A stretch of DNA of 20,015 bases from UBA3537 sp964219345 (GCA_964219345.1 CAXPPN010000010.1:1-20015); one strand, 5' to 3'. Positions 9,280-17,014 are shown, counted from the first letter of the stretch. The notes: generated from the sequence alone by a model not told the origin. Numbers and translations: made by a program.

Positions 9280-9312
9280 AAAAAAAAGCCGCAAAGTGTG
9301 CGGCTTTTTTTA
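9280..9312. terminator. Bidirectional rho-independent terminator
   Basis: An inverted repeat AGCCGCA / TGCGGCT with a short loop (aagtg) is flanked by an A-run on the left and a T-run on the right, so it works in both directions. It lies between the convergent genes for the M13 peptidase (+) and the TPR-like protein (-). Confidence 0.9.
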
Positions 9313-9330
9313 TGAATTTATATATAAAAT

Positions 9331-10035
9331 TTATTGTTTTTCCAAGGCCAATTTTTGATTTGAAATGGCATTTTTAGCTAGTGTCGCTAAATTAAATTCT
9401 GGGGCTATAGACAAAGCTTCATCCAAAATAACAACAGCTGCATCATGGTTTGTTTCAGGATTTTCTCTAAACTTAGCAATTGCTTTTAGATATAAAAAAC
9501 CAGCTTTGATAGGTACTTGATAAGGGGTTTGTGTTTCATAGTAGGGCTTCATCATTTCATCCGAACTATTTGCAATTCCATAGGCGATATTTGTATTAGC
9601 ACCTATGATATCATCAATTTGGATTTTCAAATCGGCCAATTCATAAGCCAAACCTACACTAGGATTACGCTGAAACAAAACTTCATATTGTTCCAAAGCA
9701 CGGGCAGGTTCATTTAGGGACTTTAAACTTACAGCTTTGACCTCAATGGCCATATCAGAATCTGTATCTTCTTTTTGAATACCCAAAATATTAAGCGCTT
9801 GAATGTATTTTCCTTCATTCATATATAAAGCTGCCAGTGTATCTTGTCGAGCTTCATTGGGTTCCAAAACCAATAAGTGGGTCATGGCGTTAATAATTCC
9901 TTGTACATCACCATGCTTTTGCATTTGGGCATAGTAAGCTTTATAATGGTTGATTAAATCCGAATTGGATTGAGCAAATCCAAATTGAAAGAAACAACCA
10001 AAAAATATTAAAAGTGCGATATATTTAAATTTCAT
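9331..10035 (-). CDS. Periplasmic TPR-like repeat protein, function unknown
   Basis: A 234-residue protein with a Sec signal peptide (MKFKYIALLIFFGCFFQFGF, probable cut at FAQ-SN). The rest is helical with TPR-like spacing: MTHLLVLEPNEARQDTLAAL at about 50-70, LYMNEGKYIQALNIL at about 70-84, SLNEPARALEQYEVLFQRNP at about 105-125, and a last repeat ending VVILDEALSIAPEFNLATLA. Each Pro-ended helix pair is typical of tetratricopeptide scaffolds that bind partner proteins. No enzyme motif is visible. It faces the M13 peptidase gene across the shared terminator. About 360 bp without a gene lie upstream and carry possible regulatory elements, so it may have a long leader or its own promoter close to 10050. 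Function cannot be told from sequence. Confidence 0.85.
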   Translation of the reverse strand: MKFKYIALLIFFGCFFQFGFAQSNSDLINHYKAYYAQMQKHGDVQGIINAMTHLLVLEPNEARQDTLAALYMNEGKYIQALNILGIQKEDTDSDMAIEVKAVSLKSLNEPARALEQYEVLFQRNPSVGLAYELADLKIQIDDIIGANTNIAYGIANSSDEMMKPYYETQTPYQVPIKAGFLYLKAIAKFRENPETNHDAAVVILDEALSIAPEFNLATLAKNAISNQKLALEKQ

Positions 10036-10091
10036 AAGCTAGTAATTTTAAAGCCCCAAATGTAATGGATTTTTTTTAAAAGAATTGAAAT

Positions 10092-10122
10092 AAAAAAAAG
10101 CACACAGAGAGGGTGCCTTTTA
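10092..10122 (-). terminator. Terminator-like hairpin for leftward transcription
   Basis: Read on the minus strand this is AAAAGGCACC, a short loop, then GTGCTTTTTTTT. The core stem is GCAC/GTGC, extended by A-T pairs across one bulged base, and an eight-base U-run follows. It sits between a promoter-like element (10173-10203) and the start of the TPR-like gene at 10035. It could end a short transcript or act as an attenuator in the leader of the TPR-like gene. Confidence 0.5.
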
Positions 10123-10168
10123 AATTAACCAATTTAACTTTTAAAAAAATGTAGTAAAATAAATTACT
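10092..10168 (-). ncRNA. Candidate small RNA or attenuated leader
   Basis: This stretch of about 75 nt is bounded by a promoter-like element upstream (10173-10203) and a terminator-like hairpin at its end. It is very AT-rich and shows no start codon with a plausible reading frame. It matches no RNA family I recognise. The call rests only on the order promoter-spacer-terminator, so it is tentative. Confidence 0.25.
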
Positions 10169-10172
10169 GTTG

Positions 10173-10203
10173 TAAACATACAACACATTATCACTTCTTG
10201 CAA
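10173..10203 (-). promoter_or_regulatory. Putative Bacteroidota promoter (TTG-N20-TATGTTTA)
   Basis: On the minus strand a TTG (10203-10201) is followed after 20 nt by TATGTTTA (10180-10173), one base off the TAnnTTTG -7 box, with spacing in the accepted range. A perfect 7-bp inverted repeat TGTTGTA-aaca-TACAACA (10168-10185) covers the -7 box, and a second small hairpin (CACTT/AAGTG, 10192-10206) covers the -33 region; either could bind a repressor. The next gene leftwards starts about 130 bp away. Confidence 0.45.
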
Positions 10204-10210
10204 GTGTCAT

Positions 10211-10270
10211 GTAACAAACGGCCAATTGACGTAATAAACGGCCATCTGAGGTAATAAACGGGAAAAATTG
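10211..10270 (-). repeat. Three tandem 20-bp phased repeats, possible LytTR-type binding sites
   Basis: On the plus strand three 20-bp units start GTAACAAACGG (10211), GTAATAAACGG (10231) and GTAATAAACGG (10251). Read on the minus strand each holds CCGTTTRTTAC. The first ten or eleven bases are kept while the rest of each unit varies, which fits protein half-sites on one face of the helix better than a simple expansion. The array lies just upstream of the promoter-like element at 10173-10203. CCGTTTRT fits the core of LytTR response-regulator half-sites, which also occur as direct repeats about two helical turns apart; that link is inference. Confidence 0.65.
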
Positions 10271-10365
10271 ACTAAAAAAAGCAGCTAAAACACCACTTTT
10301 TAAGACCATTTTTGACAAAAAAAAGCGCAAAAACGTCAATTTTGGAGTTCGGCTGGTATTTTTTT

Positions 10366-10391
10366 AAAAAAAATAGAGCTTTTTTAAAGCT
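10366..10391 (-). terminator. Probable terminator of the Zn-ribbon gene
   Basis: On the minus strand AGCTTT-aaa-AAAGCT (10391-10377) is followed by CTA and a run of eight T. It lies 11 nt beyond the stop of the Zn-ribbon gene. The stem is only 6 bp, so strength is uncertain. Confidence 0.5.
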
Positions 10392-10402
10392 AAAAAAGAA
10401 CA

Positions 10403-10753
10403 TCAATCGCGTTTTACTAAAGCAAAAAAATCATTTTCGAGGGGCAAATACCCTTGGTCGTAAACAAAATAATAGGTTGCCCCTGCTTTTGTTATATAAA
10501 TACTCGTAAAATAATTAAAATCAAAACCCAATGCTATAAGTTGTGCTCGGGATTTCTTTGTTTTTTTATCGGGGTTCAGCTGTTCTAAAATTCGCCAGTT
10601 TTTTCGCAAACGGTTATTAATGTTACGCATCAAATTTTTTTGGTCTTTGTTCATGCGGTTATTGTAGGTATTGCGGCAACCATCACTGCAAAACTTTTTG
10701 TCGGTGCGACCCACAATTTTTTCATCACATTCTGGGCATTGTTTGGAACTCAT
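10403..10753 (-). CDS. Small Zn-ribbon protein, function unknown
   Basis: A 116-residue basic protein. The N-terminal 30 residues form a zinc ribbon: CPEC (Cys6, Cys9) and CSDGC (Cys22, Cys26), with KFCSDGCRNTYNNR, a context seen in small DUF2116-like ribbons and FCS-type fingers. A basic helix (KDQKNLMRNINNRLRKNWRI, about 36-55) follows, then a C-terminal part with GFDFNYFTSIY and YYFVYDQGYLPLE. Such ribbon proteins are common in flavobacteria and probably bind nucleic acid or a protein partner, but no role is known to me. It is transcribed away from the ssb gene, with 168 bp between the starts. A weak promoter (TAGTTTTA at 10778-10771 with TTG about 22 nt upstream) can be seen on this strand. 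Confidence 0.82.
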   Translation of the reverse strand: MSSKQCPECDEKIVGRTDKKFCSDGCRNTYNNRMNKDQKNLMRNINNRLRKNWRILEQLNPDKKTKKSRAQLIALGFDFNYFTSIYITKAGATYYFVYDQGYLPLENDFFALVKRD

Positions 10754-10921
10754 GATATTATATTTTTTTGTAAAACTACAAAATATTCAATTACAAACGA
10801 CAACAAACGATTACAAATGAAAGTAAACAACAAACTACCGACTAAAACAAAAGTCACAATGTATGTTTGCGGTGTCGAATCGTTCGATAGTATAACTGTT
10901 AAACCATTAAAAATAAACATT

Positions 10922-11248
10922 ATGAACACACTTAGAAACAAAGTACAGTTAATTGGAAACTTGGGCAACGACCCAGAAATCATCACTTTAGAAAGTGGTA
11001 AAAAACTAGCAAAATTTTCATTGGCAACCAACGAGAATTACAAAGACAAAGACGGTCAAAAACAAACCAAAACAGATTGGCACAATGTTGTGGCATGGAA
11101 CAAAACAGTGGATATCATTGAGCAATATGTTTCAAAAGGCAAAGAAATTGCTATTGAAGGTAAGCTCAGTACCCGAAGCTATGAAGATAAAGAAGGGCAA
11201 AAACGCTATACCACAGAAGTCATTATTAATGAACTATTATTACTGTAA
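10922..11248 (+). CDS. ssb: Single-stranded DNA-binding protein, short form without acidic tail
   Basis: A 108-residue OB-fold protein: MNTLRNKVQLIGNLGNDPEI at the start, then KLAKFSLATNENYKDKDG, TDWHNVVAWNKTVDIIEQYV, KGKEIAIEGKLSTRSYEDKE and GQKRYTTEVIINELLLL. These are all the core SSB strands with the usual Trp residues. I use ATG 10922 because homology begins there; the same frame stays open further upstream but that stretch does not look like SSB. The protein stops right at the end of the OB fold and lacks the Gly/Pro-rich linker and the acidic DDDIPF-type tip that recruits repair and replication partners. It is therefore probably a secondary SSB, of the kind tied to competence, mobile DNA or special repair, rather than the housekeeping copy. 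A TATGTTTG box (10862-10869) lies about 50 nt upstream without a clear -33 element. A strong terminator follows. Confidence 0.93.
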   Translation: MNTLRNKVQLIGNLGNDPEIITLESGKKLAKFSLATNENYKDKDGQKQTKTDWHNVVAWNKTVDIIEQYVSKGKEIAIEGKLSTRSYEDKEGQKRYTTEVIINELLLL

Positions 11249-11269
11249 AATCATCTCATTTCTACAACA

Positions 11270-11298
11270 AAAAAACCCACTGTTTTGTGGGTTTTTTT
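11270..11298 (+). terminator. Rho-independent terminator of ssb
   Basis: A run of A, then CCCAC, a loop (tgtttt), GTGGG and seven T. The A-T flanks extend the stem. It lies 21 nt after the ssb stop and would also act on leftward transcription. Confidence 0.88.
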
Positions 11299-11340
11299 GT
11301 TTTAACATACTAAATATTAATATTTTAATTAAATTTGAAC

Positions 11341-13029
11341 ATGCCATCACTAAGTCCATCAACAGCAATTTTGGGTGTTCGAAAAGCCAAACATCTTCTT
11401 AGGCGTAGTTGTTTTCACTACAGCAAAACGACTTTAGACCACTTTTCTGGACTTACACCAACTCAAGCTTTGGACGAATTAGCACAAGAACCCACAATAT
11501 TTTGGGAGCATCCGTACGATTGGAAACCTGATAATAACACTGGTATTGTTGATAATTTTTGGTTACACACCCCAAATACCACACCCGCAGATTTTCCCAA
11601 CGGTCAATCTCGCAAACGAGGTATTATTTACGGTTGGTGGTGGTATAATAGTTTAAAGCAAAATAGCTTAAAACACAAATTGATATTTTTTTTACACACC
11701 ACTTTTACAGTTTCCAAAGACAATGGCGTTGGAAAGTCATCCTATTTTTATGATTACTTGCGTTTACTTGATTTTTATGCCTATGGTAATTTAAAAACAT
11801 TGGCCAAAAAAATCACTTTTGACAATGCGATGTTAAACTATTTGGATAATACTACCAACAATAAAAATAATCCAAATGAAAACTATGCCCGTGAGTTTTT
11901 AGAACTCTTTACCATTGTAAAAGGACTACAAATTGGGGAAGGAAATTACACCAATTATACAGAAGTGGACATTCAAAAAACAGCACAAGTTTTTTCAGGA
12001 ATAAAAATGAAACCACTTCGCGACACACTAGATTCCGACACTGGTATTCCTATGGGTTTTATCAATACGTTTCAGCACGATAGTGACCCAAAAACCTTTT
12101 CAAGTGCGTTTGGCGGTACAACTATTGCAGGTGGAAGTACCGAAAGTGACATCCACAACGAAGTTGAAAATTATGTTGATATGGTTTTTACACAGCCAGA
12201 AACCGCAAAAGCCTACTGCCGTAAGCTTTATCGTTTTTTTGTAAAAAGTGAATGGAATCAGGACGTAGAAGATGATATCATTAGTCCGCTGGCCAATCAA
12301 CTTATGACGTCAAATTTTTCACTTTTGGACGTTACAAAAACGCTTCTAACATCTCAGCATTTTTTTGATGAAGATGATAGTGATAATACCGATCAAATTA
12401 TTGGCAGTATTGTAAAAAACCCCATTCAAATGTTGAGTGAGATGATCAATCTATTACAACTTCAACTTCCAAATCCAGAAGCTTCCTACAGCCCAACTCC
12501 TAGTTACACCACAGATCAAATCAATTTTTATAAATTTCACCATTCCTTTTGCTACTTTAGTTTTTTTCCAGGATGTAGTATCAACCCCTTTTCACCAGAT
12601 ACAGTAGCAGGATACCCCGCAGATTATCAAACTCCAAATTTTGATCGCAGTTGGTTTTCGTCCAATACTGTAATTGCGCGTTACAAACTCATTGAATCCT
12701 TTATTTCTGGAAAAAATAAAATAAACGCCCCAAATACAAATATTTGGGTGGAATTTGATACTGTTGACTTTGTCGAAAATTCTGGAGTTTTTAGCCTTGC
12801 AAGTGATGCATATACCCTTGTTAGTGATATGGCCGAGCTCTTGTATTGTGAATCGATTGACAACGATAGAATTCAATATTTTATGTCTGTACTCAACGAC
12901 CTCAATCCTTCGTATTGGAATTCAGCTTGGTATGAGTATTTGCAAACAGGGAATGCTGTTCAAGTGCGCATTCGATTGGATGCTTTATTTACAAAAATGT
13001 TAAACGCTGCAGAATTTCAATTGATGTAA
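11341..13029 (+). CDS. DUF1800 family protein
   Basis: A 562-residue protein read from ATG 11341; a TTG two codons upstream is possible but less likely. The N-terminus VRKAKHLLRRSCFHYS is the usual DUF1800 start (helix with LLRR). The family signature NENYAREFLELF is at residues 179-190, and the C-terminal part has AYCRKLYRFFV, SLLDVTKTLLTSQHFF and KNPIQMLSEMINLL, also typical. No signal peptide is visible, although its partner clearly is exported. Biochemical function is unknown. Its stop is 7 nt before the DUF1501 gene, so they form an operon. This pair recurs side by side in many Bacteroidota and proteobacteria and is thought to act together at the cell surface; that is family knowledge, not shown here. 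Confidence 0.93.
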   Translation: MPSLSPSTAILGVRKAKHLLRRSCFHYSKTTLDHFSGLTPTQALDELAQEPTIFWEHPYDWKPDNNTGIVDNFWLHTPNTTPADFPNGQSRKRGIIYGWWWYNSLKQNSLKHKLIFFLHTTFTVSKDNGVGKSSYFYDYLRLLDFYAYGNLKTLAKKITFDNAMLNYLDNTTNNKNNPNENYAREFLELFTIVKGLQIGEGNYTNYTEVDIQKTAQVFSGIKMKPLRDTLDSDTGIPMGFINTFQHDSDPKTFSSAFGGTTIAGGSTESDIHNEVENYVDMVFTQPETAKAYCRKLYRFFVKSEWNQDVEDDIISPLANQLMTSNFSLLDVTKTLLTSQHFFDEDDSDNTDQIIGSIVKNPIQMLSEMINLLQLQLPNPEASYSPTPSYTTDQINFYKFHHSFCYFSFFPGCSINPFSPDTVAGYPADYQTPNFDRSWFSSNTVIARYKLIESFISGKNKINAPNTNIWVEFDTVDFVENSGVFSLASDAYTLVSDMAELLYCESIDNDRIQYFMSVLNDLNPSYWNSAWYEYLQTGNAVQVRIRLDALFTKMLNAAEFQLM

Positions 13030-13036
13030 AACTTAG

Positions 13037-14671
13037 ATGATGAAAAGAAGACAATTTGTAAAACTTACGAGTACAGCATCGGCTATAGGCTTGATGCCTT
13101 TTCAAGTACAGGCCTCGCTCAAATTGGCCAATAGTATCTTCAATTGTGATTTTACAAATCGTAAACTTGTACTTATCGAGCTCTCTGGTGGAAATGATGG
13201 ATTAAATACTGTTATCCCGATTAATGTTTTTACAGATTATCAAAACTTAAGACCTAACATATATATTCCCGCCTCACAATATTTACCATTAAGTGCTATA
13301 GATTCTAGTATTCAAGGCACCAACCAAGATATTGCATTACACCCTGCGCTTACTGGATTTCAATCTCTTTTTGCTCAAGATCAAATGCGGATCATTCAAT
13401 CAGTGGGTTACCCCTACCAGAACAAAAGTCATTTTGCTTCTAAAGATATTTATGCAACAGGCAATGATGGTAGTGGTTGGGCCAATGGAAGTAGCAGTGG
13501 ATGGATAGGGCGGTTTATGGAACAATACTATAATCAATTCATCCCAACAACATTTCCGCTTGGGGTACAAATTGGTTCTCCTAGTCTTAATCTTGGTTTT
13601 CATGGTGTTGTAGAACATGGTTTGGCAATTAATATAAATGGTCAAGATGCAGAAAATTTTTATTCTGTTTTAAGTGGATTGGCAGGCGAAGCTCCAGCAA
13701 ATATTCCAAATTCTGATTATGGAACAGAACTTCAATATATCATTGATACAGATGCTTTATCAAATCAGTATTCTGAAACAATTTCAAATGCATTTAATGC
13801 GGGATCAAATCTTGCATCATATCCAGACTCAAATTTGGCCAACCAACTCAAAACCGTTGCTCGATTGATTCGTGGCAACATGCAATCCAAAGTCTATTTG
13901 GTGACTCTTGGAGGGTTTGATACGCATAATGCACAAAATCAAGCTACAGGTGATATTTTAGGAACACACAACGATTTGTTATCTCAATTATCAGAAGCCG
14001 TATCGGCCTTTATGCAAGACATCAATGCAGATTCTATTGGTAATGATATTGTGGGGCTAACTTTTTCTGAATTTGGAAGAAAAGCCAAAGAAAATGGAAG
14101 TTTAGGAACGGATCATGGAGAAGTAGCTCCAATGTTTGTTTTTGGTAACCCAGTCCGAAGTGGGATTTCTGGAATTAATGTTGATTTGAGTGAAGCCACA
14201 AGCGACAATAATTTTCAGGTCGAATCTGTTCAATTTGATTATCGTACCACTTTTGCTACACTCTTTCAGGACTTTTTGGGAGCGTCAGACTCTCAAATTG
14301 ATGCCACGTTTTTGGACAATTCTACCAATATAAGTTTTACAGAGTCAAAAATTAATGAACTGCTAAAAAGCAATTATAAGGTTGACGCGAGTTGCTATGA
14401 TGAAACTTTAAACCCCAATGAGCCATCAATAGGAGAATGGGCTGTATTTCCAAACCCTTTTGTAGACCATATTAATATTACAAGTGAGTATCCCGAACTT
14501 GAAACCCATTTTGAAATACACAATCAATTGGGGCAATTCATCAAAAAAGGAATATTGATTTTTAGTAATGCTAAGGCAAGGATTACTACAGATGGGCTTG
14601 CTAGTGGTTTGTACATTTTGACTCTAAAAAATGGACAAGACACTTCAGTACATAAACTGATAAAACGCTAA
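13037..14671 (+). CDS. DUF1501 family protein with Tat signal and T9SS sorting domain
   Basis: A 544-residue exported protein. The start MMKRRQFVKLTSTASAIGLM is a twin-arginine (Tat) signal: KRRQFVK, then a mild hydrophobic stretch to VQA at about residue 26. The body belongs to the DUF1501 group of the alkaline-phosphatase/sulfatase-like fold: VLIELSGGNDGLNTVIP, IIQSVGYPYQNKSHF, LVTLGGFDTHNA, LTFSEFGRKAKENGS and GTDHGEVAPMFVFG, with the conserved Asp, His and Glu residues. Residues about 461-544 are a T9SS type A sorting domain (WAVFPNPF, then LASGLYILTL and ending KLIKR), so the protein should cross the outer membrane and be attached or released. It is the second gene of the DUF1800/DUF1501 operon, 7 nt after the first. 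Activity is unknown. Confidence 0.94.
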   Translation: MMKRRQFVKLTSTASAIGLMPFQVQASLKLANSIFNCDFTNRKLVLIELSGGNDGLNTVIPINVFTDYQNLRPNIYIPASQYLPLSAIDSSIQGTNQDIALHPALTGFQSLFAQDQMRIIQSVGYPYQNKSHFASKDIYATGNDGSGWANGSSSGWIGRFMEQYYNQFIPTTFPLGVQIGSPSLNLGFHGVVEHGLAININGQDAENFYSVLSGLAGEAPANIPNSDYGTELQYIIDTDALSNQYSETISNAFNAGSNLASYPDSNLANQLKTVARLIRGNMQSKVYLVTLGGFDTHNAQNQATGDILGTHNDLLSQLSEAVSAFMQDINADSIGNDIVGLTFSEFGRKAKENGSLGTDHGEVAPMFVFGNPVRSGISGINVDLSEATSDNNFQVESVQFDYRTTFATLFQDFLGASDSQIDATFLDNSTNISFTESKINELLKSNYKVDASCYDETLNPNEPSIGEWAVFPNPFVDHINITSEYPELETHFEIHNQLGQFIKKGILIFSNAKARITTDGLASGLYILTLKNGQDTSVHKLIKR

Positions 14672-14685
14672 TTTTTTAATTTATT

Positions 14686-15684
14686 TTAGGAAGAATCTCG
14701 TTCAGAAAGTGTTGAATTAATCACTACAGAATGGTCTTTATTGGATTTATTTTCGAGCTGTTCCAACAGTAGCGTTGCTGCTGTTTTTCCCATCGTATAG
14801 CTGTGCTGATTAATGGTTGTGAGTTCTGGAGCTAAGTAAGGCGCCATACGTTCACTAACATATCCAATGACTGCCATAGCATCTGGAATTTTTTTGTTGA
14901 GCTCTCGTGCTACCTTGTACGATGCAAAAGACGCATCGGTATCAAGAGCGATGACGGCATCTACAGGATTACTATTGATATGATCTTTTAGAATTTGTGC
15001 AATACCATTGCGATCGGACTCTAAAATAACAGGGGCCAACCCTGCTTCTTTAATGGCTTTTTTATAGCCCTCTGTTCGTTTTTTACCAACATTCAAGTTA
15101 TTGATTGCAGATAATAAAACAATATTTTTTCTGTGCGATTTAATCAAACCTTGTGTGGCTTCAGAAATTGCTGTATAATCGTTGGTTGTTACCTTAGTAC
15201 ATGGAATAGAATCAATGACACGGTCGAACATCACCAAAGATTTTTCATCACTAATAGCATCGTCGAAGTGACTAAAGTCTTCTAACATTTGAGTTTCTTC
15301 AGAAACGGCAACAATAAATCCATCGACGACTCCATTGCTCAGCATATCAAAATTATCCACTTCTTTGTCGTGGGATTCTTTGGTTAAACACACAATGGTG
15401 CTATATTTTGTTTGAGAAATCACACTTTCTATACCATACAAAGCTCGCGCAAAAAAGCTGTTTTGTACCGATGGAATCACCACCGCTATGGTGTTGGTAC
15501 GTCCAGATTTTAGTCCTAAAGCAATTTTATTTGGACGGTAGTTGTGCAATTTTGCCAATTCGACAATACGTTGTTTTGTAGCATCACTAATTTCATGACT
15601 GTCATTGAGTGCTTTTGAAATGGTTGAAATTGATACGCCTAAGATTGAAGCTAATTCTTTAAGTTTTATTTTGCTACGCGCCAT
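14686..15684 (-). CDS. LacI family transcriptional regulator
   Basis: A 332-residue regulator. Residues about 7-55 form the LacI DNA-binding head (LKELASILGVSISTISKALN, then the hinge YRPNKIALGLKSGRTNTI). The rest is a periplasmic-binding-protein-like sensor with AVVIPSVQNSFFARALYGIE, DGFIVAVSEET, VMFDRVID, TTNDYTAI, KRTEGYKKA, DAVIALDT and AVIGYVSER, ending in ERDSS, which matches the family C-terminal R-[DE]-S-[ST]. The ligand is probably a sugar or sugar derivative, as for most LacI proteins, but no sugar operon is in view. The gene ends 14 nt from the convergent DUF1501 gene with no terminator between. It is separated from the amt gene upstream by a strong hairpin, so it likely has its own promoter. 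Confidence 0.93.
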   Translation of the reverse strand: MARSKIKLKELASILGVSISTISKALNDSHEISDATKQRIVELAKLHNYRPNKIALGLKSGRTNTIAVVIPSVQNSFFARALYGIESVISQTKYSTIVCLTKESHDKEVDNFDMLSNGVVDGFIVAVSEETQMLEDFSHFDDAISDEKSLVMFDRVIDSIPCTKVTTNDYTAISEATQGLIKSHRKNIVLLSAINNLNVGKKRTEGYKKAIKEAGLAPVILESDRNGIAQILKDHINSNPVDAVIALDTDASFASYKVARELNKKIPDAMAVIGYVSERMAPYLAPELTTINQHSYTMGKTAATLLLEQLENKSNKDHSVVINSTLSERDSS

Positions 15685-15699
15685 GAGTTATTTTATTAT

Positions 15700-15735
15700 A
15701 AAAAGGTCCTCAACTTATTAGAAAAGCTGAGGACC
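15700..15735 (-). terminator. Strong hairpin terminator after amt, in the lacI leader
   Basis: On the minus strand GGTCCTCA (15735-15728) pairs with TGAGGACC (15712-15705), with further partial pairing inside, and five T follow. It should end the glnB-amt transcript. A TAnnTTTG match (TATTTTTG, 15742-15735) touches its first base, so lacI transcription might start within or beside the hairpin. Confidence 0.85.
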
Positions 15736-15763
15736 AAAAATACAAATTAATTAATTAATATTA

Positions 15764-16981
15764 CTATTCAGAATAGGCACTCATGCCATGTTCGTGAATA
15801 TCTAGTCCTTGAATTTCTTCTTTTTCGCTAACGCGAATTCCTGTAATTTTCTTTAAACCACCAATAATTAGGATAGAAGCCACAATACATGCTCCAGCAT
15901 AAGCTCCAACACCAATCAATTGGCTTACAAATTGTTCTGTAGAAGCAAGTGCACCAAAAATCCCTACGGCAAGTGTTCCCCAGATACCACACACCAAATG
16001 TACAGCTATAGCACCAACAGGATCATCGAGTTTTAATCGGTCAATAAATGATACTGCAGTCACGATAAGAAGTCCAGCAATTGCACCAATCCAAACGGCA
16101 TCGGCAGGACTCATTTGATCGGCACCAGCAGTAATTCCTACAAGACCACCCAAAATTCCGTTAAGGAACATGGTGAGGTCTAAATTTTTAAACACAATCG
16201 TAGATGCAATTGCAGCAAAAACACCTCCAGCAGCAGCGGCAATACATGTTGTAACGAGTGTTAATGATGTCAATTCTGGATCTGCAGAAAGTACCGATCC
16301 ACCATTAAATCCAAACCATCCTAACCAAAGGATAAGTACCCCAGCAGTGGCCAATGGAATATTATGACCAGGGATGGCTTGTACTTTTCCATCTTTAATT
16401 TTTCCAATTCTTGCGCCTAACAAAATAACAGCAACAAGAGCGGCCCAACCCCCAACAGAATGGACAAGGGTTGATCCTGCAAAATCATAAAATGGTGTTT
16501 CAAGTTGTTGCAAGAAGCCACCACCCCATTTCCATGATCCTAAAATTGGATAAACAAGTCCTACATAAAGAACTGTAAAAATCATAAATGGCCCGATTTT
16601 CATACGTTCGGCAACTGCTCCAGAAACAATGGTTGCGGCCGTAGCGGCAAACATGCCTTGAAACAAAAAGTCTGTCCAATAGGTATAGCCTTCGTTGTAG
16701 GCCAAATCCAAAGCACCATTGACAAGTGGAGCTTCTAATCCAAATCCTGCAAATCCGAAAACACCCAAAGCACCCTCTGCAAATCCTGGATACATCAAGT
16801 TGAATCCAACAATTCCATAGAGCAATAGGCCTGAGGTAATGATAAAAATATTTTTAAATAATATGTTGATTGCATTTTTTTTGCGTGTTAAGCCAATTTC
16901 TAAAAAGGCAAATCCTGTATGCATAAAAAATACAAGAGCTGTACAGATCATCATCCATACATTGTTCGCTAATAATTCCAT
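15764..16981 (-). CDS. amt: Ammonium transporter, AmtB type (PII-linked copy)
   Basis: A 405-residue inner-membrane channel with about eleven membrane helices. The twin pore histidines are His174 (STLVHSVGG) and His328 (AIAVHLVCG), the conserved Asp before the first is Asp166 (YDFAGS), and FLFQGMFAATAATIVSG and LGWFGFNGGS carry the gate and binding-site aromatic residues. The cytosolic end VSEKEEIQGLDIHEHG is the part that receives the PII T-loop. It conducts ammonium/ammonia into the cell at low nitrogen. The gene starts 33 nt after glnB on the same strand, the classic glnK-amtB order, so PII made from the same transcript can block the channel when nitrogen is plentiful. The N-terminus begins directly with the first helix and lacks a cleaved signal. 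Confidence 0.96.
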   Translation of the reverse strand: MELLANNVWMMICTALVFFMHTGFAFLEIGLTRKKNAINILFKNIFIITSGLLLYGIVGFNLMYPGFAEGALGVFGFAGFGLEAPLVNGALDLAYNEGYTYWTDFLFQGMFAATAATIVSGAVAERMKIGPFMIFTVLYVGLVYPILGSWKWGGGFLQQLETPFYDFAGSTLVHSVGGWAALVAVILLGARIGKIKDGKVQAIPGHNIPLATAGVLILWLGWFGFNGGSVLSADPELTSLTLVTTCIAAAAGGVFAAIASTIVFKNLDLTMFLNGILGGLVGITAGADQMSPADAVWIGAIAGLLIVTAVSFIDRLKLDDPVGAIAVHLVCGIWGTLAVGIFGALASTEQFVSQLIGVGAYAGACIVASILIIGGLKKITGIRVSEKEEIQGLDIHEHGMSAYSE

Positions 16982-17014
16982 AATTTATTGTCTTAAAAGT
17001 TGTTTTGGTTTGTT

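Noticed and set aside
10076..10339. Open frame of 87 codons on the minus strand
   Set aside because: It covers the tandem repeats, promoter-like element and terminator-like hairpin, has low-complexity Phe/Leu content, and shows no protein-like pattern.
10640..10921. In-frame upstream extension of ssb
   Set aside because: SSB similarity starts at Met 10922; the upstream part is antisense to the Zn-ribbon gene and its promoter region.
11330..11337. TAAATTTG as a -7 box for the DUF1800/DUF1501 operon
   Set aside because: It ends only 3 nt before the start codon, so transcription would begin inside the gene; probably chance in AT-rich DNA.
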